From an uncultured Mesocricetibacter sp. (GTDB lineage Bacteria; Pseudomonadota; Gammaproteobacteria; Enterobacterales; Pasteurellaceae): a stretch of 15,831 nucleotides of DNA. The DNA lies in contig CAJPST010000027.1 of the NCBI GenBank assembly GCA_905373425.1, positions 1-15,831 on the forward strand, written 5' to 3'. This document shows positions 1-5,752 of the stretch, piece by piece (position 1 is the first letter of the stretch; each line of letters begins with the position of its first letter). The notes under the pieces are model-generated. The model searched no databases. It had not been told where the DNA came from and worked only from the letters and a program-made list of their open reading frames with translations. Made by a program: the position numbers and the translations under genes.

Positions 1-1
1 T

Positions 2-88
2 GTGGCATGCGGCATGGGCTTGCTAGAAGATTTCACCGCCGTCACCGGCAACGACAGCCATTTTATCCCTCATTATTTTGTGGAATAA
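2..88 (+). CDS. C-terminal end of an unidentified protein (5' end outside window)
   Basis: An open frame runs from the window edge to a TAA at 86-88 and encodes 28 residues ending NDSHFIPHYFVE. The composition is protein-like, and a terminator built from a USS pair follows 42 bases later, so this is very likely the true end of a gene. I do not recognise the family from so short a piece. It converges with the phosphohexomutase gene on the other strand. Confidence 0.6.
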   Translation: MACGMGLLEDFTAVTGNDSHFIPHYFVE

Positions 89-130
89 AGCGCTTAGCCG
101 TGTTTCACAAGAGTATAAAAGCACAAAAAT

Positions 131-184
131 TAACCGCACTTTTTGAGATTATTGCTATCTACTAGAAGTGCGGTCAGTTTTTTT
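131..184 (+). terminator. Intrinsic terminator made of an inverted uptake-signal pair
   Basis: ACCGCACTT at 133-141 and AAGTGCGGT at 166-174 form a perfect 9-bp stem around a 24-base loop. Seven Ts follow at 178-184. It terminates the plus-strand gene ending at 88. The long loop makes it weaker than a compact hairpin. Use of USS pairs as terminators is well known in Haemophilus. Confidence 0.7.
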
Positions 185-243
185 AATGCAATTAAAAGAT
201 AAACGAATTAGAAAGTATTCTAAATGAGTTTATCTAAGATTGC

Positions 244-1902
244 TTAACACGCCTGTTTCCCATAAGCCTCTTGGCGTAGAAGGGAGCGTATAGCGCTATC
301 AAAGTTAGCCAAGACTTGTTCTGCATCTTTAGCATCAGTACCACGAGAATCAAGGTAGAACTTGATTTTCGGTTCGGTACCTGATGGACGTGCAATAAGT
401 CGGCTACCGTTTTCTAAAATAAAGACCAGAATGTCGTTTTGACGTTCGGTTTTGGTGTGGTCAATAAATTGTGCCACTTTGAAGCCGCCGATTTCGCTTG
501 GTGGGTTGTTGCGAAGTGCGGTCATTAATTTGCTTATTTCAGAAAGGTCGTCGACGCGAATAGAAATTTGTCCGCTCACATAAGCACCGAATTCTTTTGT
601 AAATTCATCAGCGTAATCTGCCAATGTTTTGCCTTGTTTTTTCAAGCTACGGACTAAATCCAAGAACACGATGGCAGCGGAAATACCGTCTTTATCGCGT
701 ACTTTATCAGGGTCAACCAAATAACCCAAGGCTTCTTCAAAGCCGAATAACAAGCCTTGTACTTTACCGATATATTTGAAGCCGGTTAAGGTTTCTTCGG
801 AATCAAATCCATAACGTTTGGCAATTTCAGCTAAGGCCGGAGAAGACACTAAAGAACACGCTAATACGCCTTTTTTGCCTTGTGCTTGATATTGTTTGGC
901 TAAATACCAGCCCAAGAAACAGCCAACCACGTTGCCGTGTAATGGTTTCCAATTACCTTGCGCATCCGGCACTGCAACGGCTAAACGGTCGGCATCCGGG
1001 TCATTGGCAATGATAAATTCGGCATTTTGTTCTTTTGCTACTTGAATTGCCAAATCTAATGCGCCTTTCTCTTCCGGGTTCGGGAAGTTCACTGTTGGGA
1101 AGGTGCCGTCCGGCCAAACTTGCTCCGCCACGATACGCGGCTGAGGTAAGCCTGCTTTGGTTAGCGTTTTGCTTAATACTTCATAGCCTACGCCGTGCAT
1201 AGCGGTATAAACATAGTTAATGTCAACTTGCGGCTCTTTAGCAAGGGAGGCTGTTTTCGCAATGTAAGCATCAACTATGGTGTCATCCAACACAGTATAA
1301 TCTTGGCTACGCGGTAGGTTGTTAATGCTACCGGCTGCCACCTTGTCGATTAATGCGGCAATGTCTTTATCGGCAGGGGAGACGATTTGTCCGCCACCGT
1401 TAGCTTTGCCTAAATAGACTTTATAGCCGTTATCTTCCGGTGGGTTATGGCTTGCAGTAACCATTACGCCAGCCGTGGTGTCAAAATATTGAATGGCATA
1501 AGCCAATACCGGAGTCGGCAGTTTGCGAGGCAATAAATAGGCTTTAATGCCTGCACCAGCCATGATTTCAGCGGTGTCGCGCGCGAAAACATCAGAATTT
1601 TTACGACCGTCGTAACCAATCACAATAGAAGGTTGTTTGTCATAATCTTTTAAATAATCTGCCAAACCGCCCGCCGCTTGTGCGACCAACACGCGATTCA
1701 TGCCCATGGAGCCCGCTTGCAGAGGACCGCGCAAGCCGGCGGTACCGAATTGCAAACGTCCGTCAAAACGAGCAGTAAGCTCGGCTTCAGCTTTTGCATC
1801 GCCACCTTTTGCCGCAGTTAAAAGTGCGGTCAATTCTGCGCGCGTTTCAGCATCCGGATCTTGGTTTAACCAATTTTGTGCAATATCAAAAAGTGTTGTC
1901 AT
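244..1902 (-). CDS. yhxB: Phosphohexomutase (phosphoglucomutase/phosphomannomutase family)
   Basis: A 552-residue alpha-D-phosphohexomutase, a cytoplasmic enzyme that interconverts sugar 1- and 6-phosphates through a phosphoserine. All four functional loops are visible: the catalytic TASHNPP with Ser151, the Mg-binding DPDADR at 301-306, the sugar-specificity GFEEALGY at 387-394, and the phosphate-binding RPSGTEPK near 505-512. The length fits the PgcA/YhxB-like branch (about 550-580 residues) rather than the shorter ManB/GlmM enzymes. The ATG at 1902 is preceded by a good GGAGGG ribosome site (1907-1912). The gene stands alone, convergent with the upstream gene and divergent from psiE. A CRP-like site lies 107 bp upstream of the start. 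Two USS copies lie inside the gene (514-522, 1822-1830). Sequence alone does not settle glucose versus mannose preference. The symbol follows the usual naming of the Haemophilus orthologue. Confidence 0.93.
   Translation of the reverse strand: MTTLFDIAQNWLNQDPDAETRAELTALLTAAKGGDAKAEAELTARFDGRLQFGTAGLRGPLQAGSMGMNRVLVAQAAGGLADYLKDYDKQPSIVIGYDGRKNSDVFARDTAEIMAGAGIKAYLLPRKLPTPVLAYAIQYFDTTAGVMVTASHNPPEDNGYKVYLGKANGGGQIVSPADKDIAALIDKVAAGSINNLPRSQDYTVLDDTIVDAYIAKTASLAKEPQVDINYVYTAMHGVGYEVLSKTLTKAGLPQPRIVAEQVWPDGTFPTVNFPNPEEKGALDLAIQVAKEQNAEFIIANDPDADRLAVAVPDAQGNWKPLHGNVVGCFLGWYLAKQYQAQGKKGVLACSLVSSPALAEIAKRYGFDSEETLTGFKYIGKVQGLLFGFEEALGYLVDPDKVRDKDGISAAIVFLDLVRSLKKQGKTLADYADEFTKEFGAYVSGQISIRVDDLSEISKLMTALRNNPPSEIGGFKVAQFIDHTKTERQNDILVFILENGSRLIARPSGTEPKIKFYLDSRGTDAKDAEQVLANFDSAIRSLLRQEAYGKQAC
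514..522 (+). repeat. DNA uptake signal sequence (one of 17 exact copies in the window)
   Basis: This is an exact 9-base USS core, AAGTGCGGT, the mark recognised during natural transformation of Haemophilus-type Pasteurellaceae. Plus-orientation copies start at 166, 514, 1822, 2082, 2214, 4451, 5101, 9735, 10381, 12170 and 14743. Minus-orientation copies (ACCGCACTT) start at 133, 5155, 6933, 7470, 9644 and 13685. Five lie inside coding sequence: two in the phosphohexomutase gene, two in ubiF and one in gshF. Several of the others form terminator stems. Confidence 0.95.
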
Positions 1903-2251
1903 AATGCCCTCCAGCTAGAAAAGTCAAACACAAAAAACTCTCCTTAGCCTACCTAAAAAACGCTAAAATTAAAACGTCTATTTCAGATTAATTCGCAATA
2001 ATTTGATCTATTTCACAGTTTTTCCAAAGATTCCTATGATAACGCGCTTCTTTTGATGGGAGTCAGTTCCTAATAAAGATAAAGTGCGGTCAAAAATTGA
2101 AGCGTTTTTCAAATTTAAAAATAAGCTGAAGGCTCTTCACATGAAGCGATTTGGAGCTTACGGATTCGTATTTTTAGCCTAGAATGCGGGAAGACGGAAG
2201 CTTACCCGCTAAAAAGTGCGGTCAGTTATTGGACTAATTTTTAAGGATGGT
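1903..2251. other. Divergent intergenic region between phosphohexomutase and psiE
   Basis: This 349-base gap holds no credible gene. It contains a CRP-like site (1999-2020), two USS copies (2082-2090, 2214-2222), and a bulged GC-rich hairpin in which GCGGGAAG at 2186-2193 pairs with CTTACCCGC at 2201-2209. One copy of a 21-bp repeat that recurs after psiE lies at 2098-2118. I saw no convincing Pho box for psiE and no clear sigma-70 promoter in either direction. Confidence 0.6.
1999..2020 (-). promoter_or_regulatory. Candidate CRP-cAMP binding site
   Basis: On the minus strand the core reads TGTGA-AATAGA-TCAAA (plus 2002-2017). That is nine of ten matches to TGTGA-N6-TCACA, and 17 of 22 to the extended E. 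coli consensus. It lies 107 bp upstream of the phosphohexomutase ATG and about 240 bp upstream of psiE. E. coli psiE is reported to be controlled by both PhoB and CRP, so the site could serve either gene. No well-placed -10 was identified. Confidence 0.5.
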
Positions 2252-2677
2252 ATGGAAAAAAGAAATTTACAAGAAAGCCATGATGGATTTGGCAAAGCCG
2301 TGTCAGGCTTATTGCAGTGGGTGTTAAATATTTCCTTGTCGGTATTGGCATTAGTTTTAGTGATCTTTTTAGGCAAGGAAGTCTATGAATTATTTCTAAT
2401 TTTATTTGGCAATGCTAAAGAGCAGTCTTATTTATTGATTGAAAAAATTGTAGTGTATTTCCTTTATTTTGAATTTTTAGCATTAATTGTGAAATATTTT
2501 AAAACCAACTATCACTTTCCGCTACGTTATTTTCTTTATATCGGTATTACTGCAATGGTTCGGTTGATTATCGTGGATCATTCCAGCCCGGTTAATACGC
2601 TATTGTTTTCAGGTGCTATTTTGTTAATGGTCGTGGCATTATTTTTAGTTAGCTCGGAGCGATTAAAGAAAAGCTGA
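2252..2677 (+). CDS. psiE: PsiE family inner-membrane protein (phosphate-starvation-inducible)
   Basis: A 141-residue integral membrane protein matching E. coli PsiE (136 residues) in length and in its most conserved stretches: VVYFLYFEF near 67-75, FHFP-like YHFPLRYF at 87-94, and AMVRLIIVDH at 101-110. Four hydrophobic segments are visible, roughly at 24-42, 62-80, 92-108 and 115-133. E. coli psiE is induced by phosphate starvation, and its molecular role is unknown. I chose the ATG at 2252, preceded by AAGGA at 2243-2247. The frame stays open to a GTG at 2216, but that GTG lies inside a USS and would add 12 residues that E. coli PsiE lacks. Two tandem terminators follow the stop. A 21-bp direct repeat flanks the gene, its second copy starting on the TGA stop. 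Confidence 0.9.
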   Translation: MEKRNLQESHDGFGKAVSGLLQWVLNISLSVLALVLVIFLGKEVYELFLILFGNAKEQSYLLIEKIVVYFLYFEFLALIVKYFKTNYHFPLRYFLYIGITAMVRLIIVDHSSPVNTLLFSGAILLMVVALFLVSSERLKKS

Positions 2678-2703
2678 AGCGTTTTTTGAATTTAATATTA
2701 TTT

Positions 2704-2731
2704 AAAAAAGTCATGTCGGTGACTTCTTTTT
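2704..2731 (+). terminator. First of two tandem terminators after psiE
   Basis: AAGTCA at 2708-2713 and TGACTT at 2720-2725 form a 6-bp stem with a 6-base loop. A-rich sequence before and T-rich sequence after (2727-2731) extend it. It is AT-rich and probably weak alone. Confidence 0.6.
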
Positions 2732-2735
2732 GATG

Positions 2736-2768
2736 GCAGTTAGGGGTATCCTTAACTGCTATTTTTTT
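2736..2768 (+). terminator. Second tandem terminator, 16 bases before the nudF start
   Basis: GCAGTTA at 2736-2742 pairs with TAACTGC at 2753-2759. Two further G-C pairs lie inside, and seven Ts follow at 2762-2768. It is a good intrinsic terminator for psiE. It ends only 16 bases before the nudF ATG, so any transcript reaching nudF from upstream must read through it. Confidence 0.75.
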
Positions 2769-2784
2769 ACAAGAGAATCTTTTT

Positions 2785-3408
2785 ATGACAGAACCAACTT
2801 TTACTCAGCAGGATATCGAAATTCTTAATGAAGAAACCTTGTATAGCGGTTTTTTCACGTTAAAACGGATTCAGTTTCGCCATAAATTATTTGCCGGTGG
2901 CATGAGCGGTACGGTTACGCGAGAACTTTTGGTTAAGGGCGCCGCCTCTGCCGTAATTGCATATGATCCGACGCGGGATGAGGTGATTTTGGTCGAACAG
3001 GTTCGCATTGGGGCATATAACCCGAAACTTACTAGTTCGCCTTGGTTGCTGGAACTGATTGCAGGAATGGTGGAAGAAGGGGAAACACCGGAAGGTGTAG
3101 CATTACGCGAAAGTGAAGAAGAGGCAGGCGTGCAGGTGGAAAACTTACGACATGCTCTGAGTGTATGGGACAGCCCGGGCGGTGTGTTGGAGCGCATTCA
3201 CGTGTTTGCAGGTAAAGTAGATTGTTCACTGGCACAAGGATTACACGGTTTGGCTGATGAAAATGAGGATATTCGGGTTCATGTTGTTAGTCGGGAAACT
3301 GCTTATCAGTGGGTTTGTGAGGGAAAAATTGACAACGGAATTGCAGTTATCGGATTACAATGGTTACAACTTAATTACCAACGTTTAAGAACGGAATGGG
3401 GGAGCTAA
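2785..3408 (+). CDS. nudF: ADP-ribose pyrophosphatase (Nudix hydrolase)
   Basis: A 207-residue cytoplasmic Nudix hydrolase that splits ADP-ribose into AMP and ribose 5-phosphate. The Nudix box spans about 94-116: Gly94, Glu100, then RES-EEEAG at 108-115 with the Mg-binding Glu112 and Glu113. The NudF signature SPGG (130-133) and the long conserved segment around HGLADENEDIRVH and EGKIDNGIAVI match E. coli NudF closely. The ribosome site is weak (AAGAGA at 2771-2776) and follows a terminator directly. cpdA lies next on the same strand. In E. coli nudF and cpdA also sit in one cluster, with tolC upstream and yqiB between them; here tolC is replaced by psiE and yqiB is absent. Confidence 0.95.
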   Translation: MTEPTFTQQDIEILNEETLYSGFFTLKRIQFRHKLFAGGMSGTVTRELLVKGAASAVIAYDPTRDEVILVEQVRIGAYNPKLTSSPWLLELIAGMVEEGETPEGVALRESEEEAGVQVENLRHALSVWDSPGGVLERIHVFAGKVDCSLAQGLHGLADENEDIRVHVVSRETAYQWVCEGKIDNGIAVIGLQWLQLNYQRLRTEWGS

Positions 3409-3418
3409 AAAACGGAAA

Positions 3419-3440
3419 AAATGTGATCTACTTATCATTT
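3419..3440 (+). promoter_or_regulatory. CRP-like site 1 upstream of cpdA
   Basis: The core TGTGA-TCTACT-TATCA lies at 3422-3437. The left half-site is perfect and the right half matches three of five bases. Over 22 positions it matches the E. coli CRP consensus at 18. Its centre is 42 bp upstream of the centre of site 2. Confidence 0.55.
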
Positions 3441-3460
3441 TTAATAAAAAATCCGTTTAA

Positions 3461-3482
3461 AAATATGATCTACATAACAAAT
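3461..3482 (+). promoter_or_regulatory. CRP-like site 2 upstream of cpdA
   Basis: The core TATGA-TCTACA-TAACA lies at 3464-3479, with eight of ten half-site matches and 17 of 22 to the extended consensus. It shares TGATCTAC with site 1, on the same face of the helix four turns away. If transcription starts near 3533, the two sites sit near -61.5 and -103.5, a standard geometry for class I/III activation. That start is inferred, not shown. Confidence 0.5.
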
Positions 3483-3517
3483 TTTAATTTTGAAGGATGA
3501 AAATTTTTTCAGGGCAG

Positions 3518-3523
3518 TATAAA
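3518..3523 (+). promoter_or_regulatory. Candidate -10 element of the cpdA promoter
   Basis: TATAAA matches the -10 consensus at five of six positions and lies 36 bases before the cpdA start. No good -35 is present at the usual spacing. That is what an activator-dependent promoter would look like and fits the CRP-like sites upstream. Confidence 0.4.
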
Positions 3524-3558
3524 GTAAAACTAGTTTAGTAGATTATTAGAGGCTTACT

Positions 3559-4389
3559 GTGATAGATACATTTGTCCATCAAGGCAAAAATGATGTTGTA
3601 CGCTTTATCCAGATAACCGATCCCCACCTATTTAAAAGCGAACAAGGAGAGTTGTTAGGCATTAACACTCACGCTAGTTTCAGGCAGGTTTTAACTGAAA
3701 TTCAACAAAGTGATTTCAGCTATGAATTTGTGCTTGCCACCGGAGATTTGGTTCAGGATAGTAGCGACGAAGGATATCACCACTTTTGCGAAGGTATTAA
3801 AACGCTGAATAACACCGTGTTTTGGATTCCGGGTAATCATGATTTTCAACCGAAAATGTTTGAAATTCTGAACCAGAGTAACGGTAATATTAACCCGAAA
3901 AAACATATTCTGGCAGGCGACCATTGGCAGATTTTAATGTTGGATAGTCAGGTTTCCGGTGTATCGCACGGTTATTTGGGGCAATATCAAATCGATTGGT
4001 TGGAAACTAAGCTGAAAGAATACCCCGATCGTTATTCCCTTATTGTTTTGCATCATCATATTCTTTCAACGCAAAGTGCTTGGTTAGATCAGCATAATTT
4101 GCGTAACACACATGAACTGGAGAATGTTTTGCTTCCGTTTAAAAACGTCAAAGGCATTTTATATGGACATATTCACCAACAAGTTGATGATGAGTGGAAA
4201 GGATATAAAGTGATGGCAACGCCTTCCACTTGCATTCAGTTTAAACCACACAATCATATTTTCACATTGGATACATTGCAACCGGGCTGGCGTGAAGTAG
4301 AACTGCATGCCGATGGCACAATTAAAACTCAGGTTAAGCGGCTCCAACAAGCCGTTTTTTTACCAAATATGCAAGAAGGGGGATATTAA
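3559..4389 (+). CDS. cpdA: 3',5'-cyclic-AMP phosphodiesterase
   Basis: A 276-residue class III (metallophosphoesterase) cAMP phosphodiesterase that hydrolyses cAMP to AMP in the cytoplasm and so limits CRP activity. The two-metal motifs appear in order: ITDPHLF with Asp21 and His23, TGDL with Asp63, GNHD at 92-95, LHHH at 164-167 and GHIH at 203-206. The length equals that of E. coli CpdA (275). The start is GTG at 3559, chosen because AGAGG at 3548-3552 is well spaced and the product then begins as the family does. A GTG start lowers expected translation. Two CRP-like sites upstream suggest feedback by cAMP. A strong terminator-like hairpin lies inside the last 20 codons. In H. influenzae the orthologue (icc) influences competence through cAMP. 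Confidence 0.95.
   Translation: MIDTFVHQGKNDVVRFIQITDPHLFKSEQGELLGINTHASFRQVLTEIQQSDFSYEFVLATGDLVQDSSDEGYHHFCEGIKTLNNTVFWIPGNHDFQPKMFEILNQSNGNINPKKHILAGDHWQILMLDSQVSGVSHGYLGQYQIDWLETKLKEYPDRYSLIVLHHHILSTQSAWLDQHNLRNTHELENVLLPFKNVKGILYGHIHQQVDDEWKGYKVMATPSTCIQFKPHNHIFTLDTLQPGWREVELHADGTIKTQVKRLQQAVFLPNMQEGGY
4336..4361 (+). terminator. Terminator-like hairpin inside the 3' end of cpdA
   Basis: AAGCGGCT at 4336-4343 pairs with AGCCGTTT at 4350-4357 (one G-U pair) around a 6-base loop. The T run spans 4355-4361. It has the form of a strong intrinsic terminator but lies 26 bases before the cpdA stop codon, in codons for the conserved C-terminal end. No better terminator was seen after the stop. 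Confidence 0.55.
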
Positions 4390-4567
4390 GCGTTGGCAAA
4401 ACGCAGCGGAATACAAATCTTTCGTAGCAGACATTGAGTGATATGGCAAAAAGTGCGGTTATTTTTTCAGGTGTTTTTAACTTTCTTCTCTTTTTCAAAT
4501 CGCAATACAAAATGAATTGTGAACGGTTATATAATGTAGCACATCAAAGACTAACCCTACTTCTTTA

Positions 4568-4764
4568 ATGAATAAAAACACACAGATTTTTATCTTATTG
4601 ACCTTATTACTTTTCCTGCTGGCGTTGTTTTCCCTCTATTGGAGACGATTTGCCGATGTGGATATGGTGACCAAAACACAGGATTTTTATCAAAAAACTA
4701 TAACTATAATTTGAGCAAAGAAAATGCCCAGCAAATATTAAAAGGGCTTCCACCACTTAAGTAG
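4568..4764 (+). pseudogene. Small single-pass membrane protein gene with a frameshift in an A tract
   Basis: As written, the ATG at 4568 opens a 48-codon frame ending at TGA 4712-4714: a short polar start (MNKNTQ), one strongly hydrophobic segment at about 7-24, then WRR and a polar tail. Downstream, in the -1 frame, a further coding-like stretch (NLSKENAQQILKGLPPLK) runs to TAG 4762-4764. One additional A in the A6 run at 4692-4697 would join the two parts into a 65-residue protein. This may be a slippage mutation, a phase-variable switch or a sequencing error. The family is not recognised. The ribosome site is poor. A TATAAT at 4530-4535 could be its -10, but no -35 is evident. It lies between cpdA and mop. 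Confidence 0.5.
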
Positions 4765-4766
4765 TA

Positions 4767-4796
4767 TTGTTTTTTTTTTAATATTTCATGTACAAT
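4767..4796 (+). promoter_or_regulatory. Likely mop promoter containing a T10 homopolymer
   Basis: TTGTTT at 4767-4772 and TACAAT at 4791-4796 are separated by 18 bases. Ten consecutive Ts (4770-4779) overlap the -35 and the start of the spacer, so slippage would change promoter spacing. The predicted start near 4803 gives a leader of about 50 bases. Confidence 0.45.
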
Positions 4797-4814
4797 GCAG
4801 GCTCTTTTTAATCC

Positions 4815-4831
4815 GCCTACATATTGTAGGC
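4815..4831 (+). promoter_or_regulatory. Perfect hairpin in the mop 5' leader
   Basis: GCCTACA at 4815-4821 and TGTAGGC at 4825-4831 form a perfect 7-bp stem with a 3-base loop, ending 8 bases before the ribosome site at 4840. An AGGC at 4798-4801 could pair with GCCT at 4815-4818 instead. It does not resemble the ModE operator or the Moco riboswitch. It may be a translational control element or an mRNA-stabilising hairpin. Confidence 0.4.
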
Positions 4832-4851
4832 ATTCTCATAAGGAAATGTGT

Positions 4852-5061
4852 ATGAAAATTAGCGCAAGAAATCAATTAAAAGGCAAAGTTGTTTCAATCG
4901 AAACCGGTTCTGTAAACGCGATCGTTCACCTTGACATCGGTGGTGGCAACGTTATTTCTTCTACCATCTCAATTGAAGCAGTAAAAGAATTAGGTTTAGC
5001 AGTAGGTAAAGAAGCTTATGCAATTATCAAAGCCACTTCCGTGATGGTTGGCGTAGAATAA
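4852..5061 (+). CDS. mop: Molybdate/molybdopterin-binding protein, single Mop (TOBE) domain
   Basis: A 69-residue molbindin consisting of one Mop domain, beginning with the family signature SARNQLKGKV and continuing with VNAIVHLDIGGG and the closing IKATSVMVG. Such proteins assemble into hexamers that bind molybdate or tungstate in the cytoplasm, for storage or homeostasis. The ATG at 4852 follows AAGGA at 4840-4844 with good spacing. Another ATG two codons upstream (4846) lies too close to that site, and the open frame beginning at 4795 has no ribosome site. The gene is monocistronic: its own promoter and a USS-based terminator (5084-5118) flank it. No modABC genes are visible nearby. The adjacent TonB-receptor remnant may once have served uptake of a related substrate, but that is speculation. 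Confidence 0.93.
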   Translation: MKISARNQLKGKVVSIETGSVNAIVHLDIGGGNVISSTISIEAVKELGLAVGKEAYAIIKATSVMVGVE

Positions 5062-5083
5062 TTCATCGCTTATTAAATAACAA

Positions 5084-5118
5084 AACAACCGTACTTGAAA
5101 AAGTGCGGTTGTTTTTTT
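5084..5118 (+). terminator. Terminator of mop containing a USS
   Basis: CAACCGTACTT (5086-5096) pairs with AAGTGCGGTTG (5101-5111), with one G-U pair and a GAAA loop. Flanking A and T runs extend the stem, and Ts follow at 5112-5118. The right arm is an exact USS. Confidence 0.85.
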
Positions 5119-5133
5119 ATGTGATATTTCCAT

Positions 5134-5167
5134 AAAAAAGTGCGATGAAAACTCACCGCACTTTTTT
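5134..5167 (-). terminator. Bidirectional USS-derived terminator for the TonB-receptor remnant
   Basis: AAAAAAGTGCG (5134-5144) and CGCACTTTTTT (5157-5167) are perfect 11-base complements around a 12-base loop. The outer A and T runs make it active in either direction. It sits 10 bases past the receptor stop codon and directly after the mop terminator. Confidence 0.8.
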
Positions 5168-5177
5168 ACATACTTAA

Positions 5178-5629
5178 TTAGAAACTGTATTTCAGATTCG
5201 CAAAGTAAGAACGACCACGCTCATTATAAGTGCGTGCCGTGCCGGCGTTACGATAAATACGTTTATCTAAAATGTTATTCACTCCTACACGTAGGCTGAA
5301 GCTGTCATTAAATTTATACCCTACATTAGCGCCCCAAATACCGTAGCTACCAAGTTAATATTGTTTAACCAAGCTTTCGCTGGTGGTATAAATCACTTGT
5401 ATGAAGTTTTTAGCATTCACAATGTTTTTTTAGCAATAACTTCGGATGCATCATTTTCGATGGGATTACGTTCTAAGTCTTTCTCTGTTACTACAGAAAC
5501 ACCTAGTGATTGTTTTACTTGTTGCTCCGCCGTTACTTGAATTTCGTCTAATTTTTGTATTTCTTCGGCTTGCGCAAAAGTTGAAATAACAGCCAAACTA
5601 ATCAGGCTGAGTTGAGGGGATTTTTTCAT
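5178..5629 (-). pseudogene. TonB-dependent outer-membrane receptor, internally deleted remnant
   Basis: Only the two ends of a TonB-dependent receptor remain. The 5' end, from the ATG at 5629 with AAGGAGA at 5638-5644, gives a signal peptide (MKKSPQLSLISLAVISTFAQA), a TonB-box-like segment (KLDEIQVTA) and the start of the plug, then stops at 5417. The 3' end encodes the last barrel strands: GANVGYKFNDSFSLRVGVNN, then DKRIYRN, then the closing SYFANLKYSF with terminal Phe. Intact members are about 650-750 residues, but only about 150 codons are left, so most of the plug and barrel is missing. The junction is near a T7 run (5425-5431) and is out of frame by one base. A second lesion is an in-frame stop at 5355-5357, where Tyr would fit. 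The substrate cannot be told. Confidence 0.88.
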
Positions 5630-5752
5630 AGTATTGTCTCCTTGAGGTAAATAAAAGCGGCGCAATAATATGATCGTTATATAAATAACTAAGATTTGGT
5701 GGGGATAGGTTTTTAGAAGCGGTGAAACCTCGCGCAATTTTTCCTTTTCGGC

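Noticed and set aside
2216..2251. GTG start extending PsiE by 12 residues
   Set aside because: The GTG lies inside a USS, has no ribosome site, and adds residues that E. coli PsiE lacks. The ATG at 2252 has AAGGA upstream.
4370..4440. Protein-like frame overlapping the end of cpdA (contains RWQNAAEYKSFVADIE)
   Set aside because: It has no start codon with a ribosome site, is only about 23 codons long, and has no recognisable family. It may be a remnant, but support is too thin.
5664..5682. Possible Fur box upstream of the TonB-receptor remnant
   Set aside because: AT-rich, with a weak ATAA/TTAT dyad, but it matches the 19-bp Fur consensus at too few positions.
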